Shown: positions 23,456 through 32,389, numbered from the stretch's first letter. The stretch is DNA of 35,873 bases from Lachnospiraceae bacterium UBA3316 (GCA_002361955.1 DESK01000003.1:1-35873); one strand, 5' to 3'. Notes: generated by a model from the sequence alone, not told the origin. Translations and numbers: made by a program.

Positions 23456-23593
23456 ATGAAACGCATTGCAGGGTACACCTTTTTCTGGATGGGAATCGGA
23501 ATGCTTCTGGCCGTCATCATCCCATGTAAGTTTTTCTCCCTTGTCATCTGTGCAGTCCTGTTGTTGGTCGGATATAACCTGTTTTGCTGTTAG
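23456..23593 (+). CDS. 45-aa membrane microprotein downstream of gerW
   Basis: A small gene read directly from the sequence: ATG at 23456, TAG at 23591-23593, with AGGAG 5 nt before the start. The product begins MKRIAGYTFFWMGIGMLLAV and ends in NLFCC. It has one or two hydrophobic helices (~8-22 and 27-42) with a short IPCKF turn, giving a helical hairpin, and three Cys. It lies 56 bp after gerW and before a strong terminator, so it is the last gene of this transcript. I recall similar tiny proteins near gerW in Clostridia, but function is unknown. Confidence 0.65.
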   Translation: MKRIAGYTFFWMGIGMLLAVIIPCKFFSLVICAVLLLVGYNLFCC

Positions 23594-23625
23594 GCCAAAA
23601 CCAGGCAGAGGTTATGTATGATAAT

Positions 23626-23666
23626 CCCCGCAGCCGCGGCGCAATACCGTGGGCTGCGGGGTTTTT
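23626..23666 (+). terminator. Terminator of the pap-gerW operon
   Basis: A 10-bp perfect GC-rich stem (23626-23635 with 23652-23661) followed by TTTTT. Confidence 0.85.
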
Positions 23667-23683
23667 GCCGCCAAAAAGCGCAG

Positions 23684-23709
23684 AAAAAAGCCTCCCATCT
23701 CTGGGAGGC
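23684..23709 (-). terminator. Terminator of rpmB (minus strand)
   Basis: GCCTCCCA (23690-23697) pairs with TGGGAGGC (23702-23709), with a T6 tract on the minus strand (plus-strand A run 23684-23689). It lies 15 bp past the rpmB stop. Confidence 0.85.
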
Positions 23710-23723
23710 TGCCATACATCTTT

Positions 23724-23909
23724 TTATGCTCTCTCTACTTTACCGGACTTTAAGCAAGAAGTACATACATACATCTTCTTAGCCGCACCGTTCACTTTAA
23801 CTCTTACGGACTTTATGTTGGATTTCCACATTTTATTGGATCTTCTATGTGAATGACTCACGTTGTTTCCGAAATGAGCACCTTTATCACAAATAGCGCA
23901 TCTGGCCAT
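23724..23909 (-). CDS. rpmB: Large ribosomal subunit protein bL28
   Basis: A 61-aa basic ribosomal protein of the large subunit. MARCAICDKGAHFGNNVSHSH is the standard bL28 start, and two Cys pairs (CAIC, CTSC) form the zinc-ribbon version. Start 23909 has AAGGAGG 7 nt upstream; a longer frame to 23945 is leader. Its promoter is at 23966-23994. In Firmicutes rpmB is usually divergent from the Asp23-yloV pair, as here, but the sialidase gene lies in between. Confidence 0.97.
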   Translation of the reverse strand: MARCAICDKGAHFGNNVSHSHRRSNKMWKSNIKSVRVKVNGAAKKMYVCTSCLKSGKVERA

Positions 23910-23965
23910 GACTGCACCTCCTTGAAATAGATTACCTGTCCACATACAGGCTCACAACACTTGAT

Positions 23966-23994
23966 ATTTTAACAGATATATTGATATTTTGCAA
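23966..23994 (-). promoter_or_regulatory. rpmB promoter (minus strand)
   Basis: On the minus strand TTGCAA (23989-23994), 17-bp spacer, TAAAAT (23966-23971). The leader then holds a small hairpin, CCTGT with ACAGG (23935-23939 and 23946-23950). Confidence 0.65.
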
Positions 23995-24086
23995 GCAGAT
24001 TTTCAAAAAATGTAAAATTGGTTTCCGCAAGCGGCCGCAGCCCGGCCAGAGGCTGCTTTGCTCTTGGCATATTTCAGGTATTCTGA

Positions 24087-24115
24087 TTGCAATTTCAAGT
24101 CCAGAATGGTAAAAT
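24087..24115 (+). promoter_or_regulatory. Sialidase promoter
   Basis: TTGCAA (24087-24092), 17-bp spacer, TAAAAT (24110-24115). The hexamers and spacing are identical to those of the divergent rpmB promoter. A GC-rich hairpin (GCAGCC 24037-24042 with GGCTGC 24051-24056) lies between the two. An AT palindrome (TATAAATATTTATA) follows the -10. Confidence 0.5.
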
Positions 24116-24150
24116 ATACTATAAATATTTATAGCTAGGAGAGAAAAACT

Positions 24151-27100
24151 ATGAAAAAAGCCAAAAAAGTTCTTGCCTTTCTGCTTGCTTCTGTTCTGGC
24201 GGTGGGAAGTGTGCCCACAACAGCCGCCGCGGCGGAGATGGGTGTCCGCCCTGCGGACGGTACTACCGTCGGCCAGCCTTTCCCCTCCGGGACAGGCGGA
24301 AGCCAAAATTTCCGTATCCCCGGCCTCGTGACGCTGGAGGACGGCACTCTGGTCGCTGCCTGCGACGCCCGCTGGAACCACGGCGGCGACGCCTGCGGCC
24401 TGGACACCATCGTATCCCGCTCCACCGACGGGGGAGAGAACTGGAGCTACACCTTCGCGAATTACCTTGGTGATTACGGCAACCAGTATGCTTCCCTTGC
24501 CACAGCCTTCATTGACCCCGCCATCGCCACCGACGGAAAGACCGTCTACATGATCGCAGACCTGTGGCCCGGCGGCTACGCGCTGAACACGGCCCCGAAG
24601 CAGCCGCCCATAGGTGACGGATTTGACGCAAACGGCCATCTGAAGCTGTCCGCGGACAACCGCCAAACCTACGGCTATTACCTGGAGAAAAATGAAGAGG
24701 GGGCCTCTTCTTACTACTCCATCAAGGACGCCGCTACAAACAGCGTTGTGGAAGGCTACACGGTGGATGCTTTCTTCAACCTCACCGGAAACGGGGAAAA
24801 CAGCAACCTGTTTTTCTCAGACTCCCCGTATCTTGTATTTCCCACAGACTACCTGTACCTCACCACCTCTGAGGACGGCGGGGAAAACTGGTCTTTGCCG
24901 ACTTTGCTCAATATCAAAAAGACAAACGAACAGACGCTCCTTGTGGGGCCGGGACGCGGCCTTGTCACATCCACGGGCCGTCTGATCTTCACGGCTTATG
25001 AGTGGACCGGCGGAGACAGGAACAGCGCCTGCTTCTACTCGGACGACGGCGGCCTGACATGGGCGCGCGGCCAGTCCGTATCCTCCCAGAGCTCCGAGGC
25101 CGCGATTGTGGAGGCTGACGGAAAGCTGTATATGTTTACCCGTCACGGCGGATACTATATTTCCAGCGACTGGGGCGAAACCTGGACAAACAGAATCGAG
25201 CCTGGAATCACCTATAACCAGGGATGCCAGCTGAGCGCCGTCACCTACTCTAAAAAGATCGACGGAAAGACAGCGATCATCCTTTCCGCGCCCTCCAGCA
25301 CCGCCTCCCGTTCCGCAGGAAAGCTTTTCGTGGGCCTGGTACAGGAGGACGGCTCCCTGTCCTGGGACTACAGCTACAGCGTCAACGGAAGCGCCTATTA
25401 CGCGTACTCCTGCCTGTCCGAGCTCAAGGACGGCACCATGGGGCTTCTCTATGAGAATGCCGGGACTGCGATCACCTACGCAAACATCCCCATTGAGACG
25501 ATCGCCGAGAATGGCTGCGTCAGCAACGTGTGGTGTACGGATGACAGCGGACAGGTGACCACAGCCGCAAACCTGAGCTCAAAGGCCTCCGTAACCCTCA
25601 AAATACACGGCGCAAAGGACGGCTCTTACCGGGCAGAAGCCCAGGACAAGGCTCTGCTGGAGGTAAACGTGGCGGGCGACGAGCTCACCATCACAAGCAA
25701 GACCTCCGTCAAAGGGCTGGCCCGGGGAATCGTTTCCCTAACCGATGGAACCGATACGTTAAAGATCACCGTAAACGTGACAGACGCCACGGATTATGTG
25801 ATCGCAGAGCTCCGCATGGGCGATCAGAAGACTTACCCCATAAGCGGGAACCCGGACCTGTCCTCCCTGGACCAGGCCATCGCCTCTGTGACGGCCGAAA
25901 ACAGTGAGATGACTGTGGAGGGGATCACCGAGGGCATCACTTCCGTGACAGCCGACGGCGTCACCTACTTTATCATCGTTAAAAATGACGAAAAGGAAGT
26001 ACACCTGGAGGAGGGAGAGCGCTTTATCGCAAAGGGCTCCGAGATCCAGATTAAGGCGGACCAAACGATCGTCTCCGTCGAAAAGAATGAAAACAAGCCG
26101 CCCTACGAGAAAGTGAAAGCGCTCTTCGAGGACGGACTCTACCTGATCGGAAACGACTCCAATATCGTGATTGGCGACGACAGCGCAGCCACCAATCCTG
26201 TGGGCAGGGCGATGAAGGCCGCCGATTTTAACAGAGACGACCTGACGGACTATCTGTGGAACATCGAAAAAGGCGAAGGAGGCTATACCTTCCAGACAGC
26301 CGACGGAGAATACCTGACCTTTGAGAGCAGCACCGGAAGTTCCTGCTCTGTGACGGTAAGCAGCACACCCCAGACCCTTCAGATCGAGGCTGGCCCCTCC
26401 GGCGGATTCGCCATCACCAACGGCACCCATTATCTGAATAATTTCAGCGGCTCCAACGTGCGCGCCGCAGGCTGGAATACGAATGACAATAACTGGTTCT
26501 TCTATCGGACGGCAGATGCTTTCGTGGTAACCGGATTAAAGGAAGGCAGGACGAGCCTGGCGGTGGACGGTGTAACCTACAGAATTACCGTAGGAGATCC
26601 CGCCCCTGTGGAGGTAGAAGCTGCCCTGGCAGAGCTGGCAAAGGAGCTTGCGGCCGCGGAAAAGCTGCTGACGAGCGACAAATACACAGCCGATTCCATG
26701 AAGGCCCTGACGGACGCGTACACAGCAGCGAAGGCTTTGGCCGGCAGCGGCACAAGAAATCTTGCCCTGATCCAAAAAACAACGGACGCCCTGAAGCAGG
26801 CTGTAAAAAATCTGGCTGCAAAGCCTGTGGAATCGAACAAAGACGACGTTATCAAACCGCCGGTTTCCCCCTCCTTCCCGAAGGCAGGAAGCGTCTATAA
26901 CACCAAGACGGTCTCCTATAAGGTACTTACTTCCTCACAGGCAGGCGGAACGGTATCCTACACAAAGCCGAAAAACAAATCCGCGAAAAAGATTTCCGTA
27001 CCGGCTACTGTAAAGATCGGCGGCCTCACCTACAAGGTAACAGAAATCGCGCCGAACGCTTTCAAAGGGTCTAAAAAGCTGACCCAGGTTGTGGTCAGCG

Positions 27101-27315
27101 CAAATGTGACAAAGATCGGAAAAGCCGCTTTTTCCGGCAGCAAGAATTTAAAGAAGATCACGATCAAATCCAAAGGGATCAAGAGTGTGGGAAAACAGGC
27201 ATTTGCAAATATCCATAAGCGCTGCGTGATTAAGGTGCCGAAACAGAAGCTGAAGGCTTACAAAAAGCTTTTCAAGGGAAAAGGCCTGAAATCTACAATG
27301 AAAATCACAAAATAA
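24151..27315 (+). CDS. Secreted sialidase (GH33) with C-terminal FIVAR and LRR domains
   Basis: A 1054-aa exported exo-sialidase that should release terminal sialic acid from mucin glycans. Signal peptide MKKAKKVLAFLLASVLAVGS, cleavage near residue 28. The six-bladed propeller has FRIP (54-57, Arg55), four Asp boxes (91-98, 240-247, 297-304, 338-345), acid/base candidate Asp80, Glu316/321, Arg331 and Arg387, and nucleophile candidate Tyr419 with Glu435 (AYSCLSELKDGTMGLLYE). All catalytic positions thus appear intact. Then come beta-rich modules (~470-815), including a ricin-like region (LNNFSGSNVRAAGWNTNDNNW), a FIVAR-type helical domain (~818-890), and a BspA-like LRR C-terminus (~940-1045). 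No LPxTG anchor. RBS TAGGAGAG. Not recognised as a specific named NanH. Confidence 0.93.
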   Translation: MKKAKKVLAFLLASVLAVGSVPTTAAAAEMGVRPADGTTVGQPFPSGTGGSQNFRIPGLVTLEDGTLVAACDARWNHGGDACGLDTIVSRSTDGGENWSYTFANYLGDYGNQYASLATAFIDPAIATDGKTVYMIADLWPGGYALNTAPKQPPIGDGFDANGHLKLSADNRQTYGYYLEKNEEGASSYYSIKDAATNSVVEGYTVDAFFNLTGNGENSNLFFSDSPYLVFPTDYLYLTTSEDGGENWSLPTLLNIKKTNEQTLLVGPGRGLVTSTGRLIFTAYEWTGGDRNSACFYSDDGGLTWARGQSVSSQSSEAAIVEADGKLYMFTRHGGYYISSDWGETWTNRIEPGITYNQGCQLSAVTYSKKIDGKTAIILSAPSSTASRSAGKLFVGLVQEDGSLSWDYSYSVNGSAYYAYSCLSELKDGTMGLLYENAGTAITYANIPIETIAENGCVSNVWCTDDSGQVTTAANLSSKASVTLKIHGAKDGSYRAEAQDKALLEVNVAGDELTITSKTSVKGLARGIVSLTDGTDTLKITVNVTDATDYVIAELRMGDQKTYPISGNPDLSSLDQAIASVTAENSEMTVEGITEGITSVTADGVTYFIIVKNDEKEVHLEEGERFIAKGSEIQIKADQTIVSVEKNENKPPYEKVKALFEDGLYLIGNDSNIVIGDDSAATNPVGRAMKAADFNRDDLTDYLWNIEKGEGGYTFQTADGEYLTFESSTGSSCSVTVSSTPQTLQIEAGPSGGFAITNGTHYLNNFSGSNVRAAGWNTNDNNWFFYRTADAFVVTGLKEGRTSLAVDGVTYRITVGDPAPVEVEAALAELAKELAAAEKLLTSDKYTADSMKALTDAYTAAKALAGSGTRNLALIQKTTDALKQAVKNLAAKPVESNKDDVIKPPVSPSFPKAGSVYNTKTVSYKVLTSSQAGGTVSYTKPKNKSAKKISVPATVKIGGLTYKVTEIAPNAFKGSKKLTQVVVSANVTKIGKAAFSGSKNLKKITIKSKGIKSVGKQAFANIHKRCVIKVPKQKLKAYKKLFKGKGLKSTMKITK

Positions 27316-27327
27316 GGATAAACTGAC

Positions 27328-27366
27328 AAAATGGCACGGAGGCTTCTTGGTTTCCGTGCCATTTTT
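27328..27366 (+). terminator. Sialidase terminator
   Basis: A 12-13-bp stem (27328-27340 with 27353-27365), 12-nt loop, T5 tract; 12 bp after the stop codon. Confidence 0.85.
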
Positions 27367-27399
27367 CCCGGGGCAGCACTGAAAAAATGAAATTTGATA

Positions 27400-27428
27400 T
27401 TTCATTTTACAGAGAAACAGGGTATAAT
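27400..27428 (+). promoter_or_regulatory. Probable promoter of the Asp23-fakA operon
   Basis: A perfect -10 TATAAT (27423-27428) with a weak -35 TTTCAT (27400-27405) at 17-bp spacing. Only the -10 is convincing. Confidence 0.45.
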
Positions 27429-27472
27429 TATGATAATACTGCGAAAAATATTAGGATTAGGAGGTTACAAGT

Positions 27473-27829
27473 ATGAAGGGACGTATGAACACAGAACTGG
27501 GTTCCATCTTAATAGATACCGACGTAATATCAACCTATGCCGGAAGCGTTGCTGTAGAGTGCTTCGGCATCGTGGGCATGGCTGCTGTAAATATGAAGGA
27601 CGGCCTGGTAAAGCTTTTGAAGAGGGAAAGCCTGAAACACGGTATCAATGTGAGCCTGAAGGACAATAAAATCTCCCTTGATTTCCATGTGATCGTGGCC
27701 TACGGGGTCAGCATCTCCGCTGTGGCACAGAACCTGTACGCAAATGTTAAGTACAAGGTGGAGGAATTCACCGGGATGGAGATTGAAAAGATCAATATTT
27801 ATGTAGAAGGCGTAAGAGCCATAGATTAA
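27473..27829 (+). CDS. Asp23/Gls24 family protein (YloU-like)
   Basis: A 118-aa soluble protein of the Asp23/Gls24 (alkaline shock) family. The pattern (ISTYAGSVAVECFGIVGMAAV, then VIVAYGVSISAVAQNLYANVKYKVEEFTG) is the full domain. The start at 27473 follows TAGGAGG. Paired with a DAK2/YloV protein 13 bp downstream, as in Bacillus yloU-yloV. Membrane-stress or envelope-linked role in the family; function here not known. Confidence 0.92.
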   Translation: MKGRMNTELGSILIDTDVISTYAGSVAVECFGIVGMAAVNMKDGLVKLLKRESLKHGINVSLKDNKISLDFHVIVAYGVSISAVAQNLYANVKYKVEEFTGMEIEKINIYVEGVRAID

Positions 27830-27842
27830 GGAGGACTTTGCT

Positions 27843-29510
27843 GTGATAACAAATACGATAAATGCCAGACTGTGCGCAAAAATGTTCCTGGCAGGAGCGA
27901 AGAATCTGGAATCGCAGAAGGAATGGATCAATGAACTGAACGTATTCCCGGTTCCTGACGGCGATACAGGTACCAATATGACGCTAACCATCATGTCTGC
28001 CGCAAAGGAAGTGGCCTCCCTGAACGATATCACCATGGAGTCTCTCGCCAAAGCAATCTCCTCCGGTTCTCTCCGGGGCGCAAGGGGAAACTCAGGCGTT
28101 ATCCTGTCCCAGCTTTTCCGTGGATTCACAAAGGGAATCAAATCCTATGAGGAGATCGATACGGTAATCCTGGCTTCCGCCATGCAAAAAGCGGTGGAGA
28201 CAGCCTACAAGGCCGTTATGAAACCCAAAGAGGGTACGATCCTGACGGTTGCCAAGGGCGCGGCGGACAAGGCCGCGGAGCTGGCAGAGACGGATATGGA
28301 TCTGAAGAGCTTCATGGGCGCAGTCATCGACCATGCGGACCGGGTACTCGCCCAGACGCCGGAAATGCTTCCCGTATTAAAAGAAGCAGGGGTGGTGGAC
28401 TCCGGCGGACAGGGACTGATGCAGGTATTAAGAGGCGCCTATGACGCCTTCCTTGGCAAACAGGTGGATTACTCCATCGAGGGCGCGAAAAAATCTTCCG
28501 CCCCAGCAGTAAAGACAGCTCCTCAGGCAGAAGCCGACATCAAATTCGGCTACTGCACAGAGTTTATTATCATGCTGGAAAAGGAGTATTCTGAGGATAT
28601 TGAGCTGGAATTTAAAGCATTCTTAAATTCTATCGGTGATTCCATTGTTGTCGTTTCAGATGAGGATATTGTGAAGGTTCATGTACATACCAATGACCCT
28701 GGAAAAGCAATATCACGGGCCCTTACCTACGGTTCCCTCACGAAAATGAAGATCGACAATATGCGCGAGGAGCATCAGGAAAAGCTGATCAAGGATGCCG
28801 AAAAGATGGCGGCAAAGCAGGCCAAGGAAGACGCGGAAAAGACCCCGAAAAAGGATGTGGGCTTTATCTCTGTTTCCATCGGTGAAGGCGTTGGGCAGAT
28901 TTTCCGTGACCTGGGCGTGGATTACCTGATCGAAGGCGGCCAGACCATGAACCCCAGCACAGAGGATATGCTGAAGGCTATCGACGCTGTAAACGCGGAC
29001 ACGATCTTCATCCTTCCTAATAATAAAAACATTATCCTGGCGGCTAACCAGGCAAAGCTTCTGACCAAAGATAAAACTGTCCGCGTGATCCCCACAAAGA
29101 CTGTTCCCCAGGGAATCAGCGCCATGATCAGCTACAACGGAGCCCTGAGCCCGGAAGACAATGAAGCTTTCATGACGGAGGGCAGCAAGGCAGTCAAGAC
29201 CGGCCAGATCACTTATGCCGTGCGCAACACCCATGTGGATGACAAAGAGATCCACGAGGGCGACATCATGGGCATCGGCGACCATGGCATCCTGGCCGTG
29301 GGCACCCAGATCCAGCAGGTGGCTGAGGAGACGGTAGCCCTGATGATGGAGGATGATTCAGAGATTATCAGTGTCTACTACGGAAGCGACGTGGATGAGA
29401 ACGCAGCCACTGCTCTCGGCGACGCTTTGACGGAGAAGTATCCCGACTGTGAGGTAGAGGTTTATTCCGGCGGACAGCCGATCTATTATTATGTAATTTC
29501 TGTAGAATAG
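27843..29510 (+). CDS. DAK2 domain fatty acid kinase catalytic subunit (FakA/YloV-like)
   Basis: A 555-aa protein with an N-terminal DhaL/DAK2 ATP-binding domain (DGDTGTNM, 39-46, binds Mg-ATP), a middle domain (~200-300), a Lys-rich linker (~305-335, KMAAKQAKEDAEKTPKK) and a C-terminal DegV-like domain (GGQTMNPSTEDML). In Staphylococcus FakA phosphorylates FakB-bound fatty acids for lipid synthesis. It uses a GTG start (27843) supported by AAGGAGG 5-6 nt upstream; an ATG start further in would cut the domain. Standard length. Operon with the Asp23 gene. Confidence 0.9.
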   Translation: MITNTINARLCAKMFLAGAKNLESQKEWINELNVFPVPDGDTGTNMTLTIMSAAKEVASLNDITMESLAKAISSGSLRGARGNSGVILSQLFRGFTKGIKSYEEIDTVILASAMQKAVETAYKAVMKPKEGTILTVAKGAADKAAELAETDMDLKSFMGAVIDHADRVLAQTPEMLPVLKEAGVVDSGGQGLMQVLRGAYDAFLGKQVDYSIEGAKKSSAPAVKTAPQAEADIKFGYCTEFIIMLEKEYSEDIELEFKAFLNSIGDSIVVVSDEDIVKVHVHTNDPGKAISRALTYGSLTKMKIDNMREEHQEKLIKDAEKMAAKQAKEDAEKTPKKDVGFISVSIGEGVGQIFRDLGVDYLIEGGQTMNPSTEDMLKAIDAVNADTIFILPNNKNIILAANQAKLLTKDKTVRVIPTKTVPQGISAMISYNGALSPEDNEAFMTEGSKAVKTGQITYAVRNTHVDDKEIHEGDIMGIGDHGILAVGTQIQQVAEETVALMMEDDSEIISVYYGSDVDENAATALGDALTEKYPDCEVEVYSGGQPIYYYVISVE

Positions 29511-29559
29511 CTGCTACTTATCGTAAGCGCAATGGTTTTTTGCGTTTACTGTAGAAACA

Positions 29560-29626
29560 GCTCCGCAGCTCCACGCCCCGCCGATATATAGGTTACCGGT
29601 GGGGCGGGAACCTGCGGAGCATTCTT
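29560..29626 (+). terminator. Large nested stem-loop between fakA-like gene and recG
   Basis: Outer stem GCTCCGCAG (29560-29568) with CTGCGGAGC (29612-29620); inner stem GCCCCGCC (29575-29582) with GGTGGGGC (29598-29605, one G-U pair), then ATTCTTTTT. Terminator for the preceding operon or a recG leader. Confidence 0.65.
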
Positions 29627-29651
29627 TTTGTGGAAATTTTAGGAGGAAGCT

Positions 29652-31709
29652 ATGGATAAACACTCCGGTCTGGAGACTCTAAAAGGTATCGGGGAAAAAA
29701 CAAAAAAGCTGTTTGAACGGGCAGATATTTTCTGCGTGGGAGATCTGCTGAACTATTTTCCCAAGGGGTACGACACTTACGAAGAAATACAGCCCATCGC
29801 CGACGTGAAGGAAGGAGAGACGGCATCTGTATGCGGAACTCTGGCACGGGAAATCTCTGTGCGCCATATGAAAAACCTGTCCATCGCCGTGACCCTCCTC
29901 AGGGATCCCACCGGGACCCTGCAGGCCTCCTGGTTCAATATGCCGTATCTGAGAAACAGCCTGAAGCCCGGAGGGCGCTACGTCTTTCGGGGACGAGTCA
30001 CAAAAAAAGGGCAGCAGCTTGTCCTGGAACAGCCTGCCGTCTTCCGTGTGGAAGACTATCAGGCATTGGAGGGGCAGATGCAGCCTCTCTATCCCCTCAC
30101 AGACGGGCTGACAAATAAAATGGTGACAAAGGCTGTCCGGCAGGCCCTGGATAAGGCAGAGCTTCCGGAGGACCCCCTCCCGGAAGACATTCTGGGCAAA
30201 TGGGGCCTGGCAGAATATTCTTACGCCCTGGAGCAGATTCATTTTCCCCGGGAGGAAGCTTCTATGCTTCAGGCGAGGAAACGCCTGGTATTTGATGAAT
30301 TCTTTCTCTTCCTTTTGGGGCTAAAAAGCCTGCGGGATGACAGGATCACCCGGCAGCCTGCGTACCCGTTAGAAAAAAAGCCTCTGCCAGGCCAGGTCAT
30401 AGACCGCCTGCCCTATGACCTGACGAAAGCGCAGAGGAAGGTCTGGCAGGAGCTGGAAACAGACCTTACGAAAGGAACTGCCTGCGCAAGGCTGATCCAG
30501 GGCGATGTGGGCTCCGGAAAGACCATTCTCGCTTTCCTGGCCCTTCTTCTGGCGGCGGAAAACGGCTGCCAGGGCTGTCTGATGGTTCCCACAGAGGTAC
30601 TGGCCAGGCAACATTTTGAGTCCTTTAAGGAGCTTATAGACTCCCAGGGCCTTTCCTTCCACCTGGTGCTTCTCACTGGCTCCATGAAAGCGAGAGAGAA
30701 GCGGGAGGCTTATGAAGCCATAGCCTGCGGAGCGGCGGACGTCATCATAGGAACCCACGCGCTGATTCAGGAAAAAGTGGACTATCAAAGGCTGGCCCTG
30801 GTGATTACTGACGAACAGCACCGTTTTGGAGTGCGCCAGAGGGAGGCTTTGGCCGAGAAGGGAAGGATGCCCCACACTCTCGTCATGAGCGCCACCCCCA
30901 TCCCCCGCACCCTGGCTGTGATCCTGTACGGGGACCTGGATATTTCCGTTCTCGATGAGCTTCCGGCCAACCGCCTTCCCATCAAAAACTGCGTCGTCGG
31001 GACTTCCTACCGCCCCAAATCCTACGCCTTTATCCAAAAGGAAATAGAAAAGGGACACCAGGCCTATGTGATCTGTCCCATGGTGGAGGAGAGCAAGGCC
31101 GTGGAGGCGGAAAACGTGATCGAGTACACGGAACAGCTCCGATCCGCCCTGCCCGGGCGGATCTCCATCGAATATCTACATGGCAGGATGAAGCCCGCCG
31201 TGAAAAATGAGATTATGGAGCGCTTTCTCAGAAATGAGATCCAGATCCTGGTGTCTACCACCGTAGTGGAAGTAGGCGTCAATGTGCCGAATGCCACCGT
31301 GATGATGATCGAAAACGCGGAGCGCTTCGGTTTGGCCCAGCTCCACCAGCTCCGGGGCCGGGTGGGAAGAGGGAACGCCCAGTCCTACTGCATTATGATA
31401 CACGGCTCCGAGAGCAAACGCACCCGAAAGCGCCTGGAAATCTTAAACCAATCCAACGACGGCTTTTTCATTGCCGGCGAGGATCTGAAGCTCAGGGGGC
31501 CGGGGGATTTATTCGGCGTCCGCCAGAGCGGCCTTTTGGAGTTTTGCCTGGGAGACGTATTTCAGGACGCCCAGATCCTCCTATGGGCCAATGAAGCAGT
31601 GGAAGAACTCCTGGCCAAGGATAAAGATCTCTCCCTTCCCGAACACGCCTCCCTTCGGGAGCGCCTGTCGGAATATGTCCGCCAGGGAGCCGGCCAGATC
31701 AGCCTGTAA
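29652..31709 (+). CDS. recG: ATP-dependent DNA helicase RecG
   Basis: A 685-aa superfamily 2 branch-migration helicase acting at stalled forks and recombination junctions. N-terminal wedge/OB domain (about 1-235) and helicase domains with Walker A GDVGSGKT (~284-291), Walker B DEQH (~386-389, LVITDEQHRFGVRQR), SATPIPRTLA, and motif VI LHQLRGRVGRG. C-terminal RecG tail (EDLKLRGPGDLFGVRQSG). Normal length. RBS AGGAGGAAGCT. It follows yloUV as in Bacillus, except the sda genes are absent. Confidence 0.97.
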   Translation: MDKHSGLETLKGIGEKTKKLFERADIFCVGDLLNYFPKGYDTYEEIQPIADVKEGETASVCGTLAREISVRHMKNLSIAVTLLRDPTGTLQASWFNMPYLRNSLKPGGRYVFRGRVTKKGQQLVLEQPAVFRVEDYQALEGQMQPLYPLTDGLTNKMVTKAVRQALDKAELPEDPLPEDILGKWGLAEYSYALEQIHFPREEASMLQARKRLVFDEFFLFLLGLKSLRDDRITRQPAYPLEKKPLPGQVIDRLPYDLTKAQRKVWQELETDLTKGTACARLIQGDVGSGKTILAFLALLLAAENGCQGCLMVPTEVLARQHFESFKELIDSQGLSFHLVLLTGSMKAREKREAYEAIACGAADVIIGTHALIQEKVDYQRLALVITDEQHRFGVRQREALAEKGRMPHTLVMSATPIPRTLAVILYGDLDISVLDELPANRLPIKNCVVGTSYRPKSYAFIQKEIEKGHQAYVICPMVEESKAVEAENVIEYTEQLRSALPGRISIEYLHGRMKPAVKNEIMERFLRNEIQILVSTTVVEVGVNVPNATVMMIENAERFGLAQLHQLRGRVGRGNAQSYCIMIHGSESKRTRKRLEILNQSNDGFFIAGEDLKLRGPGDLFGVRQSGLLEFCLGDVFQDAQILLWANEAVEELLAKDKDLSLPEHASLRERLSEYVRQGAGQISL

Positions 31710-31809
31710 TCTCTTTTGCGGCCGCCGGTTATTCAAGGATTCTTATGTTTTGTGGGCATTAAGAGCAATTTTATCGGTTTCGCCCTCTGGAGTTTGTGCA
31801 GTTTTGCGG

Positions 31810-31838
31810 TTGTCTTTTCAAGTATTCTGTTATATTAT
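31810..31838 (+). promoter_or_regulatory. Possible promoter of the DUF6465 gene
   Basis: TTGTCT (31810-31815), 17-bp spacer, TATTAT (31833-31838). The ~100-nt leader contains a 7-bp hairpin GCCTGTG/CACAGGC (31871-31877 with 31911-31917) just before the RBS. Confidence 0.4.
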
Positions 31839-31940
31839 TTTGCTTGTAGCTTTTGATTTCTGCGCATTTTGCCTGTGGAAGAAGCATCGCAGTATTTGAA
31901 TAAGACCGGGCACAGGCGCAGCTTTGAGGAGGACGAACAT

Positions 31941-32375
31941 ATGAAAAAAACTGTAAAGACAAACACAAAGGCATCTGCCAAGACAGCAGCAAAGGCAGAA
32001 GCTTCCGTTAAGGAAACGACTGTAAAGACTGCCGCTAAGGAAACCGTTAAGGCAGAGACACCTGTTAAGGAAAGCGAAAAAGCTCCGGCCGCAGAGACAG
32101 AGACTGTCAAAGAAGCTGTCAGCACAAAGGCTGTGGCAGAAGCTGATAAAAAAGCACCTGCAAAAAAAGCTGCTATCAAAGAAGCGGTATACTTACAGTA
32201 CCAGGGAAAAGAGATCAGCCAGCAGGATATCGTAAAACAGATCAAGGAAATTTGGACGAAACAGCTCAAGAATAAGGTAGGCGATATCAAATCTATTACC
32301 ATTTACCTGAAGCCGGAAGAAAATACCGCATACTATGTGGTAAACGATGAGGTGAAGGGCAACATCGAACTGTAA
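31941..32375 (+). CDS. DUF6465 family protein with Lys/Ala-rich N-terminus
   Basis: A 144-aa protein. Start 31941 (MKKTVKTNTKASAKTAAK) follows TTGAGGAGG by about 8 nt; upstream frame to 31869 lacks an RBS. Residues 1-80 are a low-complexity K/A/E/T/V region resembling histone H1/HU-tail-like or plastic linker sequences. The C-terminal 60 residues (VYLQYQGKEISQQDIVKQIK to VVNDEVKGNIEL) match, from memory, DUF6465, a conserved Clostridial domain of unknown function. No signal peptide or membrane helix, so probably cytoplasmic; the basic tail may bind nucleic acid (inference). Confidence 0.8.
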   Translation: MKKTVKTNTKASAKTAAKAEASVKETTVKTAAKETVKAETPVKESEKAPAAETETVKEAVSTKAVAEADKKAPAKKAAIKEAVYLQYQGKEISQQDIVKQIKEIWTKQLKNKVGDIKSITIYLKPEENTAYYVVNDEVKGNIEL

Positions 32376-32389
32376 GCCCAGAACCAGCT

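Noticed and set aside
29560..29620. Attachment site or transposon end before recG
   Set aside because: The nested stem is fully explained as a terminator; no flanking target repeat was found.
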